From NCBI RefSeq assembly GCF_014522205.1, contig NZ_CP046884.1, forward strand, positions 496,001 through 560,000: a stretch of DNA of 64,000 bases. Direction: 5' to 3'. The position numbers were made by a program, and so were the translations under genes. Position 1 is the stretch's first letter. The number at the start of each line of letters is the position of its first letter. Shown piece after piece: positions 17,409 to 27,438 of the stretch. The notes under the pieces were generated by a model, which was given only the letters and a program-made list of their open reading frames with translations, did no database searches and was not told the origin of the DNA. The stretch comes from Corynebacterium poyangense (GTDB lineage Bacteria > Actinomycetota > Actinomycetes > Mycobacteriales > Mycobacteriaceae).

Positions 17409-18728
17409 GTGTCCGCCATTATCTCCGCTTTTAAAGATGCGGATCTGCGCCGGAAGATCATTGTGACCATCTTCCTCATTGTGCTCTACCGCATTGGTGC
17501 GCAGATTCCCTCGCCCGGCGTCGATTACGCGTCCATCTCTAGCCGATTGCACGAGTTAGAGCAAGACTCTGGGCTTTATACCGCCATCAACCTTTTCTCC
17601 GGCGGTGCATTGCTCAAGCTATCTATTTTTGCAATCGGAATTATGCCATATATTACGGCCTCAATTATTGTGCAGCTGCTGACTGTCGTAATTCCGAAGT
17701 TCGAGGAATTAAAGAAGGAGGGGCAATCTGGGCAAACAAAAATGACCCAGTACACCCGATACCTCACTCTTGCACTAGCGGCTATGCAATCTTCTGGCAT
17801 AGTGGCCTTGGCCTCTCGCGGTCAACTGCTCGGCCCAGGGGTCCAGGTACTAGCCCAAGAGCACGGAGTGTGGGATCTCGTGCTTCTGGTGATTGTGATG
17901 ACATCGGGTGCCATTTTGGTGATGTGGCTCGGTGAGCTGATCACCGAAAAGGGAGTAGGTAATGGCATGTCCCTGCTGATTTTCGCCGGCATTGCCACCC
18001 GTCTGCCCACCGACGGCGCAAGAATTCTGGCTCACTCTGGCGGGGTAGTTTTTGCCGCTGTAACCGTGGCGGTAGTCATCCTGGTCATCGGCGTCGTCTT
18101 TGTGGAACAAGGGCAACGACGGATCCCCGTGCAATATGCCAAGCGTATGGTTGGGCGCCGTCAATACGGCGGTACCTCTACCTATCTGCCGCTCAAGGTG
18201 AATCAAGCCGGTGTTATCCCGGTGATCTTCGCTTCCTCACTGATCTATATGCCGGTGCTGATTACCCAAATTATTCAGTCTGGGCATTTGGCTCCCTCGG
18301 ATAACTGGTGGCAGCGCAACGTCATTCAGTATCTGCAATCGCCGTCATCGTGGCAATACATTGTGCTGTATTTCGTGCTCATCGTCTTCTTCTCCTATTT
18401 CTACGTCTCAGTGCAATATGATCCGAATGATCAGGCCGACAATATGAAGAAGTACGGCGGATTTATTCCCGGGATCCGCCCAGGCCGGCCCACGGCGCAA
18501 TACCTCGGTTTTGTTATGAATCGGTTGTTGTTCGTTGGTGCTGCTTATTTGGGAATCATCGCTGTTTTACCGAATATTGCCCTAGACCTAGGCGTGGGTG
18601 ACGTATCATCAGGGATGACAGGTTTTGGTGGTACAGCGATCCTGATTATGGTTTCGGTGGCACTAACAACCGTCAAACAGATTGAAAGCCAACTACTGCA
18701 AAGTAACTACGAAGGATTGTTGAAATGA
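17409..18728 (+). CDS. secY: Preprotein translocase subunit SecY
   Basis: 439 residues with ten predicted membrane helices; family markers include [11 protein letters not shown] near the N-terminus, [21 protein letters not shown] and the cytosolic loop [17 protein letters not shown]. SecY is the protein-conducting channel of the Sec system and acts with SecE, SecG and SecA. Start is a GTG at 17409 preceded by AGGAGG. The gene overlaps adk by 4 bp (ATGA), giving the usual secY-adk-map order. Confidence 0.97.
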   Translation: MSAIISAFKDADLRRKIIVTIFLIVLYRIGAQIPSPGVDYASISSRLHELEQDSGLYTAINLFSGGALLKLSIFAIGIMPYITASIIVQLLTVVIPKFEELKKEGQSGQTKMTQYTRYLTLALAAMQSSGIVALASRGQLLGPGVQVLAQEHGVWDLVLLVIVMTSGAILVMWLGELITEKGVGNGMSLLIFAGIATRLPTDGARILAHSGGVVFAAVTVAVVILVIGVVFVEQGQRRIPVQYAKRMVGRRQYGGTSTYLPLKVNQAGVIPVIFASSLIYMPVLITQIIQSGHLAPSDNWWQRNVIQYLQSPSSWQYIVLYFVLIVFFSYFYVSVQYDPNDQADNMKKYGGFIPGIRPGRPTAQYLGFVMNRLLFVGAAYLGIIAVLPNIALDLGVGDVSSGMTGFGGTAILIMVSVALTTVKQIESQLLQSNYEGLLK

Positions 18729-19273
18729 GACTCGTCCTCCTCGGTCCCCCCGGTGCCGGCAAAGGTACCCAAGCTGCACTCCTCTCCGAGAAGCTGGGAA
18801 TTCCGCACATTTCCACGGGTGATCTTTTCCGCGCCAACATCGGAGAAGGAACGCCGTTGGGGATTGAAGCCAAGCAGTACATTGATGCCGGTAAGTTAGT
18901 TCCTACCGATGTTACTGCGCGGATGGTGGAATCTCGCTTAGCTGAATCCGATACTGAGCAGGGATTTTTGCTCGACGGCTTCCCCCGCACCGTAGAGCAA
19001 GCGGATATCCTTGAGGAGCTGCTGGCTAAGCAGGGTCATAAACTCGACGGCGTACTCAACTTCAATGTTTCTGAAGATGTTGTGGTTGAGCGGATGCTCG
19101 CTCGCGGCCGTGCTGATGATAATGAGAACACCATCCGTACCCGCCTTGGTGTCTACCGTGAAGAAACCGCACCGTTAATCGATCATTATGGGGATCGGAT
19201 TATCAATATCGACGCTGAAGGTAGCGTAGAAGAGATCAATGACCGCGCGATGACAGCGCTTGGTCGTTCCTAG
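18725..19273 (+). CDS. adk: Adenylate kinase
   Basis: 182 residues. Converts ATP plus AMP to two ADP. The P-loop [10 protein letters not shown] is at residues 7-16, the AMP-binding [11 protein letters not shown] lies near 82-92, and the LID is short ([16 protein letters not shown]), as in actinobacterial short-form kinases without the zinc-binding Cys set. Start overlaps the secY stop. Confidence 0.97.
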   Translation: MRLVLLGPPGAGKGTQAALLSEKLGIPHISTGDLFRANIGEGTPLGIEAKQYIDAGKLVPTDVTARMVESRLAESDTEQGFLLDGFPRTVEQADILEELLAKQGHKLDGVLNFNVSEDVVVERMLARGRADDNENTIRTRLGVYREETAPLIDHYGDRIINIDAEGSVEEINDRAMTALGRS

Positions 19274-19331
19274 GACTTCTGGATCGGGGATAAAATACCG
19301 TCCCCTCAAGCGATACCCGCCAATGCTTTAC

Positions 19332-19365
19332 CCCGGCACCGAACCGCCTCGGTAGCCGGGTTTTT
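19332..19365 (+). terminator. Intrinsic terminator between adk and map
   Basis: CCCGGC-ACCG (19332-19341) pairs with CGGT-a-GCCGGG (19350-19360), followed by TTTTT. It lies only 20 bp before the map start, so it may attenuate read-through from secY-adk rather than end the operon completely. Confidence 0.8.
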
Positions 19366-19384
19366 CTACGAAGGAGAAAACCTG

Positions 19385-20191
19385 ATGGGATTTCGCCGCA
19401 AATCGCGCGTCATCACCCCGCGTACTCCAGGTGAATTAGATGCTATGCAAGCTGCCGGAGAGATTGTTGGACACGCACTCACTACAGTTCGCGAGGCAGC
19501 GAAGCCGGGAGTAAGCACGAAGGACCTAGATCTCATTGCAGAAACCGTCATCCGTGATTCCGGGGCTATTCCTACCTTCCTGGGGTACGAGGGCTTCCCG
19601 GCGTCGATCTGCGCTTCAGTCAATGAAGTTATTGTTCACGGGATCCCCTCACCGGAGCGCTATCTAGATGATGGTGATTTAGTCTCCATAGATTGTGGGG
19701 CAACCCTCGACGGGTGGGTGGGGGATTCTGCCCTCACGTTTGGGGTAGGGGAGGTTGCGGATGAGGTTGATGCCTTAAATAAAGCAACCGAATGGGTGCT
19801 AGAACAAGCGATGAAGAAAATGATGCCGGGGAATAGACTGACCGATATTTCTCATGCGGTGCAAGAAGCAACTCATGCGGCTGAGCAACGCTTCGGTGTG
19901 ATCTTGGGCATAGTTGAAGGCTATGGGGGACACGGCATTGGGCGGAACATGCATGAGGATCCCTTCGTACCAAATGAAGGTAGAGGAGGGCGCGGCCCCC
20001 GAATTTTAGAGGGGTCAGTCCTAGCAATAGAGCCTATGTTGTGTCTCGGGAGCGGGGAAAACGAGGAGTTATCCGACGGATGGACGGTGGTAACCGTAGA
20101 TGGCGGGGTCGCGTCTCATTGGGAGCACACCGTAGCTGCTACGTCCTCTGGGCCGAGGATTCTCACCCCGCGTGTGGGAGGGCAAAACTAA
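19385..20191 (+). CDS. map: Methionine aminopeptidase, type I
   Basis: 268 residues. Removes the initiator Met from nascent proteins. Metal-ligand regions are visible: [19 protein letters not shown] (two Asp ligands), [15 protein letters not shown] (His), AIEPMLCLG (Glu) and WEHTVA (Glu). Preceded by AAGGAG at 19371-19376. The adk terminator lies between adk and map, so an own promoter or partial read-through is likely. Confidence 0.96.
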   Translation: MGFRRKSRVITPRTPGELDAMQAAGEIVGHALTTVREAAKPGVSTKDLDLIAETVIRDSGAIPTFLGYEGFPASICASVNEVIVHGIPSPERYLDDGDLVSIDCGATLDGWVGDSALTFGVGEVADEVDALNKATEWVLEQAMKKMMPGNRLTDISHAVQEATHAAEQRFGVILGIVEGYGGHGIGRNMHEDPFVPNEGRGGRGPRILEGSVLAIEPMLCLGSGENEELSDGWTVVTVDGGVASHWEHTVAATSSGPRILTPRVGGQN

Positions 20192-20210
20192 AAAGCTCCG
20201 GTGCATGTGT

Positions 20211-20216
20211 TATAGT
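20211..20216 (+). promoter_or_regulatory. Probable -10 element of a leaderless L,D-transpeptidase transcript
   Basis: TATAGT lies seven bases upstream of the ATG at 20224, so transcription would begin at or next to the start codon. No Shine-Dalgarno is present before the ATG. Leaderless mRNAs are common in corynebacteria, which supports the reading. Confidence 0.5.
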
Positions 20217-20223
20217 CCGTGAC

Positions 20224-20967
20224 ATGTCCTATAAGCCTCGTCATGCTAAGCCGTCCAAGACTAAGCAGCGTGTCACTATCGTTGCCTCTTCTGGTGCGGT
20301 AGCGGCAGGTATTGCACTTAATCCCGCCAACGCTGCCGCTGTGGAAGTACCGCAGCTTCCGCAACTTAATGTTCCGCAGCTTCCAACCCCGGATCAAGCT
20401 GCTGCCCAGTTAGACCATCAAGCTCGGGACTGGGTCTGGAACAACCGTAATTACTGGCAATCCCAGGCTCAACAACTGCCTGAGGGTTCCTCACAGCAAG
20501 CTAGCCAAGCTATTGATGGTGTGGTAGAGGCTATTTACCCCGGAATGATTGCCGAATTGACCCCGGCCCCAGTTCAACTGGAGCCGGCAGCTCCGGTGAC
20601 TAACGCCCCCGGGGATCATTCCGTATGTCCGGCCGCTGCGAAGGCATGTATTGATCTGGAAGGGCACCGTTCCTGGTTGCAGGAAAATGGTCAGGTGACC
20701 TATGGAGATGTGCCGATTTCTTCTGGCGCCGCCGGCACTCCTACCCCTAAGGGCACTTACACGGTGACCCGCAAGGTTAAGGATGAAATCAGCCACGAGT
20801 TCAACAATGCCCCGATGCCGTACTCGGTGTACTTCACCAACACGGGGATTGCTTTCCACGAGGGTGACGTCAATGTACCTTCGGCAGGGTGTATTCACCT
20901 CAGCCAGCAGGATGCAATTCACTATTTCAACAATCTTGAGGTAGGCGACACCGTCTACGTGTACTAG
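20224..20967 (+). CDS. Secreted L,D-transpeptidase (YkuD domain)
   Basis: 247 residues. A long basic N-region and hydrophobic core with ANA cleavage near residue 37 form a Sec signal peptide; a Pro/Gln-rich segment (PQLPQLNVPQLP) follows. The C-terminal half is a YkuD domain with catalytic His212 and Cys223 in NVPSAGCIHLS. YkuD enzymes make 3-3 cross-links in peptidoglycan or attach proteins to it. The usual Arg after GCI is His here, a minor variant. The ATG at 20224 was chosen because a -10 box sits just upstream and the signal peptide starts there; a longer frame would overlap map. Confidence 0.88.
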   Translation: MSYKPRHAKPSKTKQRVTIVASSGAVAAGIALNPANAAAVEVPQLPQLNVPQLPTPDQAAAQLDHQARDWVWNNRNYWQSQAQQLPEGSSQQASQAIDGVVEAIYPGMIAELTPAPVQLEPAAPVTNAPGDHSVCPAAAKACIDLEGHRSWLQENGQVTYGDVPISSGAAGTPTPKGTYTVTRKVKDEISHEFNNAPMPYSVYFTNTGIAFHEGDVNVPSAGCIHLSQQDAIHYFNNLEVGDTVYVY

Positions 20968-20989
20968 ATTACTGCTATCTACACCTAGC

Positions 20990-21024
20990 TAAACCCGGAA
21001 CGTGATTGTCAGGTTCCGGGTTTA
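20990..21024. terminator. Bidirectional terminator between the transpeptidase and mhpC genes
   Basis: A perfect 12-bp inverted repeat, TAAACCCGGAAC (20990-21001) and GTTCCGGGTTTA (21013-21024), placed between convergent genes. The flanking T/A runs inside the stem ends allow it to work on either strand. Confidence 0.75.
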
Positions 21025-21041
21025 GCCATGAGAGGAGCGGT

Positions 21042-21896
21042 TTAACAGTGGTGCTTGAGGTAATTGATAATCACTTCATTAAACTCTGTAGATCGCTCCA
21101 CCTGGGACCAATGCCCGCATTGGGAGAAAATATGAGCATCGGCATGGGGGATAGTGTTGAGTAAATCCCAGGTCCGTTGGACCGGAATAACTGCGTCTTG
21201 CACTCCGTGGATAAGCAACACGGGGATATCCAGCTGAGCTAAACGCTCAAAATCCAGGGGAAGTTCAGTGCGGTCCCGATCGCGGGCACTGACTACCTCT
21301 TTAAGACGGTCCGACGCCGTGTCATTTAACGCGGATTCATAGCGAAGCTGCACCAATTCATCGGTAACCAGGCTTTTATCGACGACGAAAAGCTCTAAGG
21401 TGTCACGGATACCTTCTGGGGTCAGAGTCGGGTTGGAATGCCCCTTCAATGCCTTGGTAAGTTTTGCCCCACCAGTTCCCATAGAAACGATACCGAGCAA
21501 CCGCTCCGGGAAATCCAGCGCAAACTGAAAAGCTAACCAACCACCCAGTGAATTGCCGACGATCCATGTTTTTTCGATCCCCAGGGCGTCGAGCACTCTC
21601 ACCGCATGACGCACCCACTCTTTGATCCCATACTCGGTTCCCGGTGCGGTAATAGATTGTCCATATCCAATGGAGTCGATAGCGATACAACGGCCAACCT
21701 CAGCGATCTGGGGGAGGTTGAGCCACCAGTTGGCAGCTGCCGTCACCCCAGTACCGGAACCATGGAGGAACAGGATGGGGGTGCCTTCACCAAGTTCATG
21801 GTAGTGAGTAAGCTCACCATCCTGGGTTTCAATCCACTTATCTTCCAAGTTGAAGAATGGATCAGTAGTATATTGCGGAATTTCGGTTGTCGACAT
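21042..21896 (-). CDS. mhpC: Alpha/beta-hydrolase, meta-cleavage product hydrolase (MhpC-like)
   Basis: 284 residues. Predicted to hydrolyse the C-C bond of 2-hydroxy-6-oxonona-2,4-dienedioate, the ring-cleavage product of 2,3-dihydroxyphenylpropionate. Catalytic triad: Ser116 (GNSLGG), Asp234 (GVQDAVIP), His262 (GHWSQVE); oxyanion segment LFLHGSGTGVTAAANWW is typical of C-C hydrolases. AAGGAG stands 8 bp before the ATG. Last gene of the seven-gene catabolic operon 28803-21042. Confidence 0.9.
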   Translation of the reverse strand: MSTTEIPQYTTDPFFNLEDKWIETQDGELTHYHELGEGTPILFLHGSGTGVTAAANWWLNLPQIAEVGRCIAIDSIGYGQSITAPGTEYGIKEWVRHAVRVLDALGIEKTWIVGNSLGGWLAFQFALDFPERLLGIVSMGTGGAKLTKALKGHSNPTLTPEGIRDTLELFVVDKSLVTDELVQLRYESALNDTASDRLKEVVSARDRDRTELPLDFERLAQLDIPVLLIHGVQDAVIPVQRTWDLLNTIPHADAHIFSQCGHWSQVERSTEFNEVIINYLKHHC

Positions 21897-21922
21897 AGCG
21901 AAAACTCCTTATATCAATGAGA

Positions 21923-22933
21923 TTATTGTTGTTCTTTCAAGCTGACAGCAACGTCGATGATCATGTCTTCTTGACCGCCGACATAACCCCGACGTCCTAC
22001 CTCGCGGAGAATATCTTGAGCCGGGATGCCGTATCTTTCAGCTGCTCGTTGAGCATGAAGGAGGAATGAGTTATAGACCCCCATCTGCCCTTGAACTATT
22101 GACCCGCGGTCCATGGACGGTAAGGAACTGACCATTCCTTTAAGCAGATCAGCTGCATCAAGAATTTTTTCGACATCAATTCCGGTCGGAACCCCGAGGC
22201 GTTCAAAGGCAACCGCTAGAACTTCAGTAGGAGAGTTTCCAGCTCCAGCACCTAAACCAGCCAAGGAACCATCAATTTGTTGGGCGCCTTGGCGAACCGC
22301 CAACACGGAATTAGCTACCCCGAAAGACATGTTTTGGTGGCCGTGGAATCCAACCTGGGCGTCATCTCCAATTTCATCGACGAGTGCTTTCACGCGGTCC
22401 GCGGCCTCATCCAAAATCAAAGAGCCGGCAGAATCCACCACGAAGACACATTGGCAACCGGCATTCACCATAATGCGGGCCTGTTGGGCCAATTCCTTCG
22501 GAGGGATTCGATGTGACAGCATGAGGAATCCACCGGTTTCCATGCCGAGTTCTCTGGCTGCCTGGAAATGCTGGATAGAAATATCGGCTTCCGTGCAGTG
22601 GGTAGCGATGCGGACCATCGAGGCCCCTCGATGATGAGCTTCTTTAAGATCATCAATCACGCCCAAACCAGGGAGAAGAAGAGCTGCAATTTTTGCTTGC
22701 TTAGCTTCTTCAGCTGCTACTTCGATGAGATCTAGGTCAGAAGTTCGGGAAAAACCATAGTTGAAGGAAGAACCGCCGAGTCCGTCGCCGTGGGTGACTT
22801 CAATCATTGTGACTCCGGCGTCGTCGAGCGCTCTCACGATGCTTCGGACTTGTTCCTTGGTGTACTGATGACGAACCGCATGGGACCCATCTCGAAGTGT
22901 GGTGTCATTAATTCGGATGTGTGGGGAAGTCAC
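21923..22933 (-). CDS. mhpE: 4-hydroxy-2-oxovalerate aldolase
   Basis: 336 residues from a GTG at 22933, one base after the mhpF stop; an upstream in-frame ATG at 23119 would overlap mhpF by 185 bp and gives no family-like sequence. HMGL-type TIM barrel: [11 protein letters not shown] (residues 8-18), [14 protein letters not shown], and metal-binding GFHGHQN. It splits 4-hydroxy-2-oxovalerate into pyruvate and acetaldehyde and forms a channelling complex with the acetaldehyde dehydrogenase encoded just upstream. Confidence 0.95.
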   Translation of the reverse strand: MTSPHIRINDTTLRDGSHAVRHQYTKEQVRSIVRALDDAGVTMIEVTHGDGLGGSSFNYGFSRTSDLDLIEVAAEEAKQAKIAALLLPGLGVIDDLKEAHHRGASMVRIATHCTEADISIQHFQAARELGMETGGFLMLSHRIPPKELAQQARIMVNAGCQCVFVVDSAGSLILDEAADRVKALVDEIGDDAQVGFHGHQNMSFGVANSVLAVRQGAQQIDGSLAGLGAGAGNSPTEVLAVAFERLGVPTGIDVEKILDAADLLKGMVSSLPSMDRGSIVQGQMGVYNSFLLHAQRAAERYGIPAQDILREVGRRGYVGGQEDMIIDVAVSLKEQQ

Positions 22934-22934
22934 G

Positions 22935-23870
22935 TTATCGACCCGCCTTCTCAGAGCTAGTGCGAAGTAATTCAACATAGTGGTCAGCAGTAGCAACTGC
23001 AGCGCTGGTGATAATGTCCAGGTTTCCGGCGTATTCAGGGAGAAAATCACCGGCGCCTTTGACCTCGATGAGCACGGTGACTCGCCCCAAGTCTCGCCAT
23101 TCTGGACGAGCCTCATCAAATTGCGGTTCCGCTGTCAGGCGATACCCCGGCACATAAGACCGCACCTTTTCCACCATGCGATTGATAGATTCTTTGATTC
23201 TTTCTTGGAGTTCCCCAGGTACTGCGGCCTCCGGGGGCAGAGAACAATACACCGTATTGCGCATCAACATGGGTGGTTCTACTGGATTAAGAATGATGAT
23301 GGCCTTAGACCGCTGTGCTCCAGCTACGTCACGGAGCGCAGCGGCCGTCGTTTCCGTGAACTCATCAACATTGGCTCTCGTGCCAGGACCAGCAGATTTC
23401 GAGGAGATCGACGCAACGATCTCAGCATAAGCAACCTCAACCTCTTGTGTGACTGCAGCCACAATAGGAGTAGTGGCCTGTCCACCGCAGGTAATCATGT
23501 TGACATTGTCAACAGTTTCTAGTTGATCGAGGTTCACTGAAGGACACAGATAAGGTCCGACGGCTGCGGGGGTGAGATCAATAGCCCGGATGCCGGCTTC
23601 TTGGTAGCGGGGGGCATGAGCTAAGTGCGCGCCAGCAGACGTCGCCTCAAACACCAAATCAGGGAGGTCATCTTGAGCCAAAAGCCAATCTACCCCCTGG
23701 GCGCTGACCGTGATACCGAGGTCTTTAGCTCTTGCCAAACCAGCAGATTGGGGATCCACTCCGACCATATACACCGGTTCAACATTGTTAGAGCTGCGCT
23801 GGAGTTTGAAGAGTAAATCAGTACCGATATTTCCAGAGCCGACAATGGCGGCTGTCATCTTTTTTGTCAT
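22935..23870 (-). CDS. mhpF: Acetaldehyde dehydrogenase (acylating)
   Basis: 311 residues. NAD-binding [13 protein letters not shown] (residues 7-19), catalytic Cys128 in [10 protein letters not shown], and the [19 protein letters not shown] middle domain. Oxidises acetaldehyde from the aldolase to acetyl-CoA. ATG at 23870 is preceded by AGGA six bases upstream. Confidence 0.95.
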   Translation of the reverse strand: MTKKMTAAIVGSGNIGTDLLFKLQRSSNNVEPVYMVGVDPQSAGLARAKDLGITVSAQGVDWLLAQDDLPDLVFEATSAGAHLAHAPRYQEAGIRAIDLTPAAVGPYLCPSVNLDQLETVDNVNMITCGGQATTPIVAAVTQEVEVAYAEIVASISSKSAGPGTRANVDEFTETTAAALRDVAGAQRSKAIIILNPVEPPMLMRNTVYCSLPPEAAVPGELQERIKESINRMVEKVRSYVPGYRLTAEPQFDEARPEWRDLGRVTVLIEVKGAGDFLPEYAGNLDIITSAAVATADHYVELLRTSSEKAGR

Positions 23871-23903
23871 GAGTATTCCTAATTCTTAGGGTTCGTGCAC
23901 CTC

Positions 23904-24692
23904 TTAGACGCAGTGAAGACGGAGGGTTCCGTACGGGCCGTAATCCACCTCAATGAGATCACCGGCTGCTAAGGGGGCGGCAGCACAGAAGCTCCCGGTC
24001 AAAATGATGTCTCCGGCTTGTAGTGGGGTTCCCAGAGACGAGAGGGTGTTATTGAGCCACTCCAAAGGTTTGATGGGGTTACCCATCACTGCGGTCCCCG
24101 TTCCACTTCCAACAGCGACGGAGTTGCGATACATAGTGAGTGAGACCGACGAGAGATCCTCAAGCGCAATATCTACTGGTTGATCGGACAGCACCACCGC
24201 TCCGCACGAGGCATTATCAGCCACGGTATCGACGAGCTGAATATCCCAATCTTTGACTCGGGAATCAATGATTTCAACAGCGAGGTAGCACCCTGAAATT
24301 GCTGCAGAAATCTCCTCCAGGTTGGCGCCGGGGTTAAGCGAAGTTCCCAGGTGGAAGGCCAATTCTGGTTCCACTTTGGGGGCAAGGAAACGATCTGCTG
24401 AGATGGTGTCTTGTCCTTGAAGACACATCTGATCAGTGAAGAAACCGAAATCTGGGCTATCAACCCCGAGTTGTTCCTGCATGGCTCGAGAAGTCAAACC
24501 GATCTTTCGTCCGGCAATCCGATCTCCACGGGCAAGAAACATGTCTTCTTGGAACTGTTGAATACGGTAGGCGGACTCCAAGGAAAGCCCAGGTATGGAT
24601 GTACGCGGCGGGGTAACCGGCTCTTTGGTGTCATAGACAGCAAATAATTCTTCGGCAACCGTGCGGAGCGCTTCATCACGGGGGGAGGTCAT
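23904..24692 (-). CDS. mhpD: 2-keto-4-pentenoate hydratase
   Basis: 262 residues of the fumarylacetoacetate-hydrolase superfamily. KIGLTSRAMQEQLGVDSPDFG, PKVEPELAF (metal-binding Glu residues) and GNPIKPLEWL are the hydratase landmarks. Adds water to 2-hydroxypenta-2,4-dienoate, giving 4-hydroxy-2-oxovalerate for the aldolase. ATG at 24692 with AAAGAGAG upstream. Confidence 0.93.
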   Translation of the reverse strand: MTSPRDEALRTVAEELFAVYDTKEPVTPPRTSIPGLSLESAYRIQQFQEDMFLARGDRIAGRKIGLTSRAMQEQLGVDSPDFGFFTDQMCLQGQDTISADRFLAPKVEPELAFHLGTSLNPGANLEEISAAISGCYLAVEIIDSRVKDWDIQLVDTVADNASCGAVVLSDQPVDIALEDLSSVSLTMYRNSVAVGSGTGTAVMGNPIKPLEWLNNTLSSLGTPLQAGDIILTGSFCAAAPLAAGDLIEVDYGPYGTLRLHCV

Positions 24693-24710
24693 GAAAACTC
24701 TCTTTCAGTA

Positions 24711-25649
24711 TTAACGGGCAGTCATGATGCCGAATCCGGCGATAAACTCCGGGATCGGTTCGTAATATTCAAAGTCCACGGTATAGCTGGGATTCACCGC
24801 ATGGAGCGCAGAGAACCCTGCCATCCAGGTGCGGACCTCATGAGAAGAATGACCAGCTTGAGCATCCATGTCTGCAAAGTAGTACTGGTCAAAACGTTCC
24901 GGGTTTCCAGATCGGCAATCAGCCATGAATTGGCGATCCCACTCGGGGTTGATGTCCATGATGTCGGCTTCACCAGCGGCAAATTTCTTACCCGTTTCAA
25001 TAACTCTGGCTTCTCGGGCGGCGCGGGTTTCCGAGGTGCGAGCCTCACGAGAAAGAAGAAGAGCGCGTTGTTCGGGGGTAGCTTCATCCCAGCGAGGAAG
25101 TGGTGGGTCATGGGAAAGACCACCGGAGGAGATAAAAAGAACCTTCTTGTCTGTGGTTTTAAAGAATTCTCCGACGGCTTGACCCAGTTGACGAATTCGA
25201 CGGGTGGGCGCAAAAGGACGAGCAACACCGTTGATATAGATCGGGATCACTGGTTTAGCGCCCACGGCTCCGTCGTAGAGCATCTCTAGCGCCTGGACTG
25301 CACCGTGATCAACTTCCATGCGACGGGAAATAGCAACATCTACATCGTGGTCTAAGACAAACTGGGCTAGTTCCTCTGAAAGTTGTTCCGGAATAGTTAA
25401 ATCCTGGTCAAAGGAGTTATAGTCTCCGGTGCCAAAGGCCTGGTAGCCAATGCAAAACTGGGGCATGAGCTCATAGAAGAACCCGTTGAAATGATCAGGC
25501 CAGAAAACTACCACGAGGTCAGGGTCAAAATCATGGACGAACTGTTTTGCTTTGGCCATTGCTTCGTCCAACCCTTGTTGAACATCAGGGGCGGGAGGGT
25601 TGTGGTGAAGTAAGGGGCTATGTGACATAGCCAAAAGAGCAACTGACAT
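24711..25649 (-). CDS. mhpB: 2,3-dihydroxyphenylpropionate 1,2-dioxygenase (extradiol, LigB type)
   Basis: 312 residues from ATG 25649 (MSVALLAMSHSPLLHH). An ATG four codons earlier (25661) was rejected because AAAGG abuts it with no spacing. LigB-superfamily markers: the N-terminal SHSPLLHHN with a metal-binding His, PDHFNGFFYELMPQF, and SSGGLSHDPP. Non-haem Fe(II) enzyme that opens the catechol ring next to the hydroxyls. It lies between the hydratase gene and the flavin hydroxylase gene of the same pathway. Confidence 0.92.
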   Translation of the reverse strand: MSVALLAMSHSPLLHHNPPAPDVQQGLDEAMAKAKQFVHDFDPDLVVVFWPDHFNGFFYELMPQFCIGYQAFGTGDYNSFDQDLTIPEQLSEELAQFVLDHDVDVAISRRMEVDHGAVQALEMLYDGAVGAKPVIPIYINGVARPFAPTRRIRQLGQAVGEFFKTTDKKVLFISSGGLSHDPPLPRWDEATPEQRALLLSREARTSETRAAREARVIETGKKFAAGEADIMDINPEWDRQFMADCRSGNPERFDQYYFADMDAQAGHSSHEVRTWMAGFSALHAVNPSYTVDFEYYEPIPEFIAGFGIMTAR

Positions 25650-25693
25650 GGTAAAAAGCATCCTTTCAGGAAAGATGTAGGGGGAGTGGGTGT

Positions 25694-27400
25694 TTAGACA
25701 TTCAGTGAGGCGGCTGTGACTAAAGCGCGCCAGGCGCGGGGGACGTCGGTATTCAGACAGGCCGCGGCGGTAAAGCGATCTGGGCGGACGAAAGCAGTGC
25801 CTACGCTGTGGACGTCGAACCAGTTCTTCAAGTCGCCGGAAATATCAGCAACCACCTCGGCGCGGACTTCGGTGTCATTTTCTTCGCAGTGCTGCTGGGC
25901 CCACGCAACTTGGGTGGGTGATACCGCACAAATGAGGCGAACATTCTGCGCTTGAAGCTGTTGGATTTGTTCAGCGGAGAATAACCGGGCGGGATCAATA
26001 CCCCAGGAAATGATCGCGAAACCTAGGCCGAAAACCTCATCAAGGAGTACGTTGGTGCCGTTGTGTTCCACTGTGGGTTGGATAAATTGGGAGCCGACAG
26101 GGGAACGCTTGACGAGGGCGTTGCGAGTTGGGATAAGGCGCGGTAGGCGCGAAGTGCTATTGGTACGAGCAGCGCTTCCTGAGGTCAACTTTTCTTGGTC
26201 TACTACGGCGCCACGACCATAGCGGGGCATGGGCTTAAACCGCATATCTTCGAAATACGCCTTGGCTTGAGGGAACAGATTGACTGCCTTGGCGACGTTG
26301 TCCCGCAGAAAAGCCACCTGCCTATTGGTGGGTTTAATGATTGATCCGAAGGCCATAGACAGGTCTACCATCGCTTTGGCGTGATCACGACGTTCCACCA
26401 CGTAGGTGTCTAATAACGCATCAGCAGCGGTGCCTTTAATAACGGCATCCAATTTCCACGCGAGGTTGGTGACATCTCGAATTCCTGAATTGAAGCCTTG
26501 TCCCATCCAGACCGGCATGAGATGAGCAGCATCTCCTGCGATAAGTACACGGCCTTGTCGGAAATCTGTAGCGATGCGCCCATGGTGGGTAAAGACCCGG
26601 CGTCGGATGATATCGAGTTGGGTGCCTTCCGGGAGATGATTGTCCAGTAACTCTGCGACGAATGCATCATCCTCTACCTTTTCACTGGGCTCATCCTCAA
26701 ACAGCATGAATTCAAATCGACGAACGCCGCGAGGTAAACCAATGGACACATAGGGGCGTTTAGGGTCGGCACCGAGATAGACATTGGGGAAACCAAGAGG
26801 ATCGTTATTACAGTCCACCACTACCCAGCGGGTTGATGGAGATTTACCTTCAAAATCAACCCCCATCCACTTCCGGGTGAATGATCGTCCGCCTTCGCAG
26901 CCCACCAAATACCGGGCGGTGTAGGTGGTCATCTCATCGCTGCGATTTTCTCCCTCTTCGCCGCTGACGCTGCGTGCGGTGATCGTGACGCGATCACCGT
27001 CTTCGCTGATACCGGAGAGTTCTTTACCGAATTCCACGGTGACATTCTCAAACCGCTGAAGACCGTCGAATATGGCACGGTCCACCAAGGGCTGAAGGAA
27101 ACCGAATTTCCTGGCCCAGCCAAAAGGGCGACCCTGGGGGTGATTAGTCATAATGACATTCCCGCGACCATCCACCAACCGCATGATGTGGTGCGGGATG
27201 GTGAAGGGGGTGACTTCATCAACCAAACCCATTTGCTGAATAGTGCGGAATGATTCGTCATCCAGGCCCACCCCACGGGGGTAATCAATGAGTTCAGCGC
27301 GCTTTTCGAGCAGCAGCACTTTGTTGCCTCGTTGACCCAAAAGGTTGGCAAGCGAAAGACCGGTCGGGCCGGCTCCTACGATAATGACATCTGCATCCAT
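25694..27400 (-). CDS. mhpA: 3-(3-hydroxyphenyl)propionate hydroxylase, FAD monooxygenase
   Basis: 568 residues. FAD-binding GAGPTGL at 9-15, the DG-type NAD(P)H/FAD motif around GCEGGRSFTRK, and the second FAD site RVLIAGDAAHLMPVWMGQGFNSGIRD (split here: GDAAHLMP then GQGFNSG). Ortho-hydroxylates the aromatic ring with NADH and O2, yielding the catechol substrate of the dioxygenase. C-terminal thioredoxin-like domain is present as in the PheA/MhpA group. AAAGGA precedes ATG 27400. Confidence 0.92.
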   Translation of the reverse strand: MDADVIIVGAGPTGLSLANLLGQRGNKVLLLEKRAELIDYPRGVGLDDESFRTIQQMGLVDEVTPFTIPHHIMRLVDGRGNVIMTNHPQGRPFGWARKFGFLQPLVDRAIFDGLQRFENVTVEFGKELSGISEDGDRVTITARSVSGEEGENRSDEMTTYTARYLVGCEGGRSFTRKWMGVDFEGKSPSTRWVVVDCNNDPLGFPNVYLGADPKRPYVSIGLPRGVRRFEFMLFEDEPSEKVEDDAFVAELLDNHLPEGTQLDIIRRRVFTHHGRIATDFRQGRVLIAGDAAHLMPVWMGQGFNSGIRDVTNLAWKLDAVIKGTAADALLDTYVVERRDHAKAMVDLSMAFGSIIKPTNRQVAFLRDNVAKAVNLFPQAKAYFEDMRFKPMPRYGRGAVVDQEKLTSGSAARTNSTSRLPRLIPTRNALVKRSPVGSQFIQPTVEHNGTNVLLDEVFGLGFAIISWGIDPARLFSAEQIQQLQAQNVRLICAVSPTQVAWAQQHCEENDTEVRAEVVADISGDLKNWFDVHSVGTAFVRPDRFTAAACLNTDVPRAWRALVTAASLNV

Positions 27401-27438
27401 GATGAATCCTTTCTATTTCTTTACGTTGCGAAGAGTTT

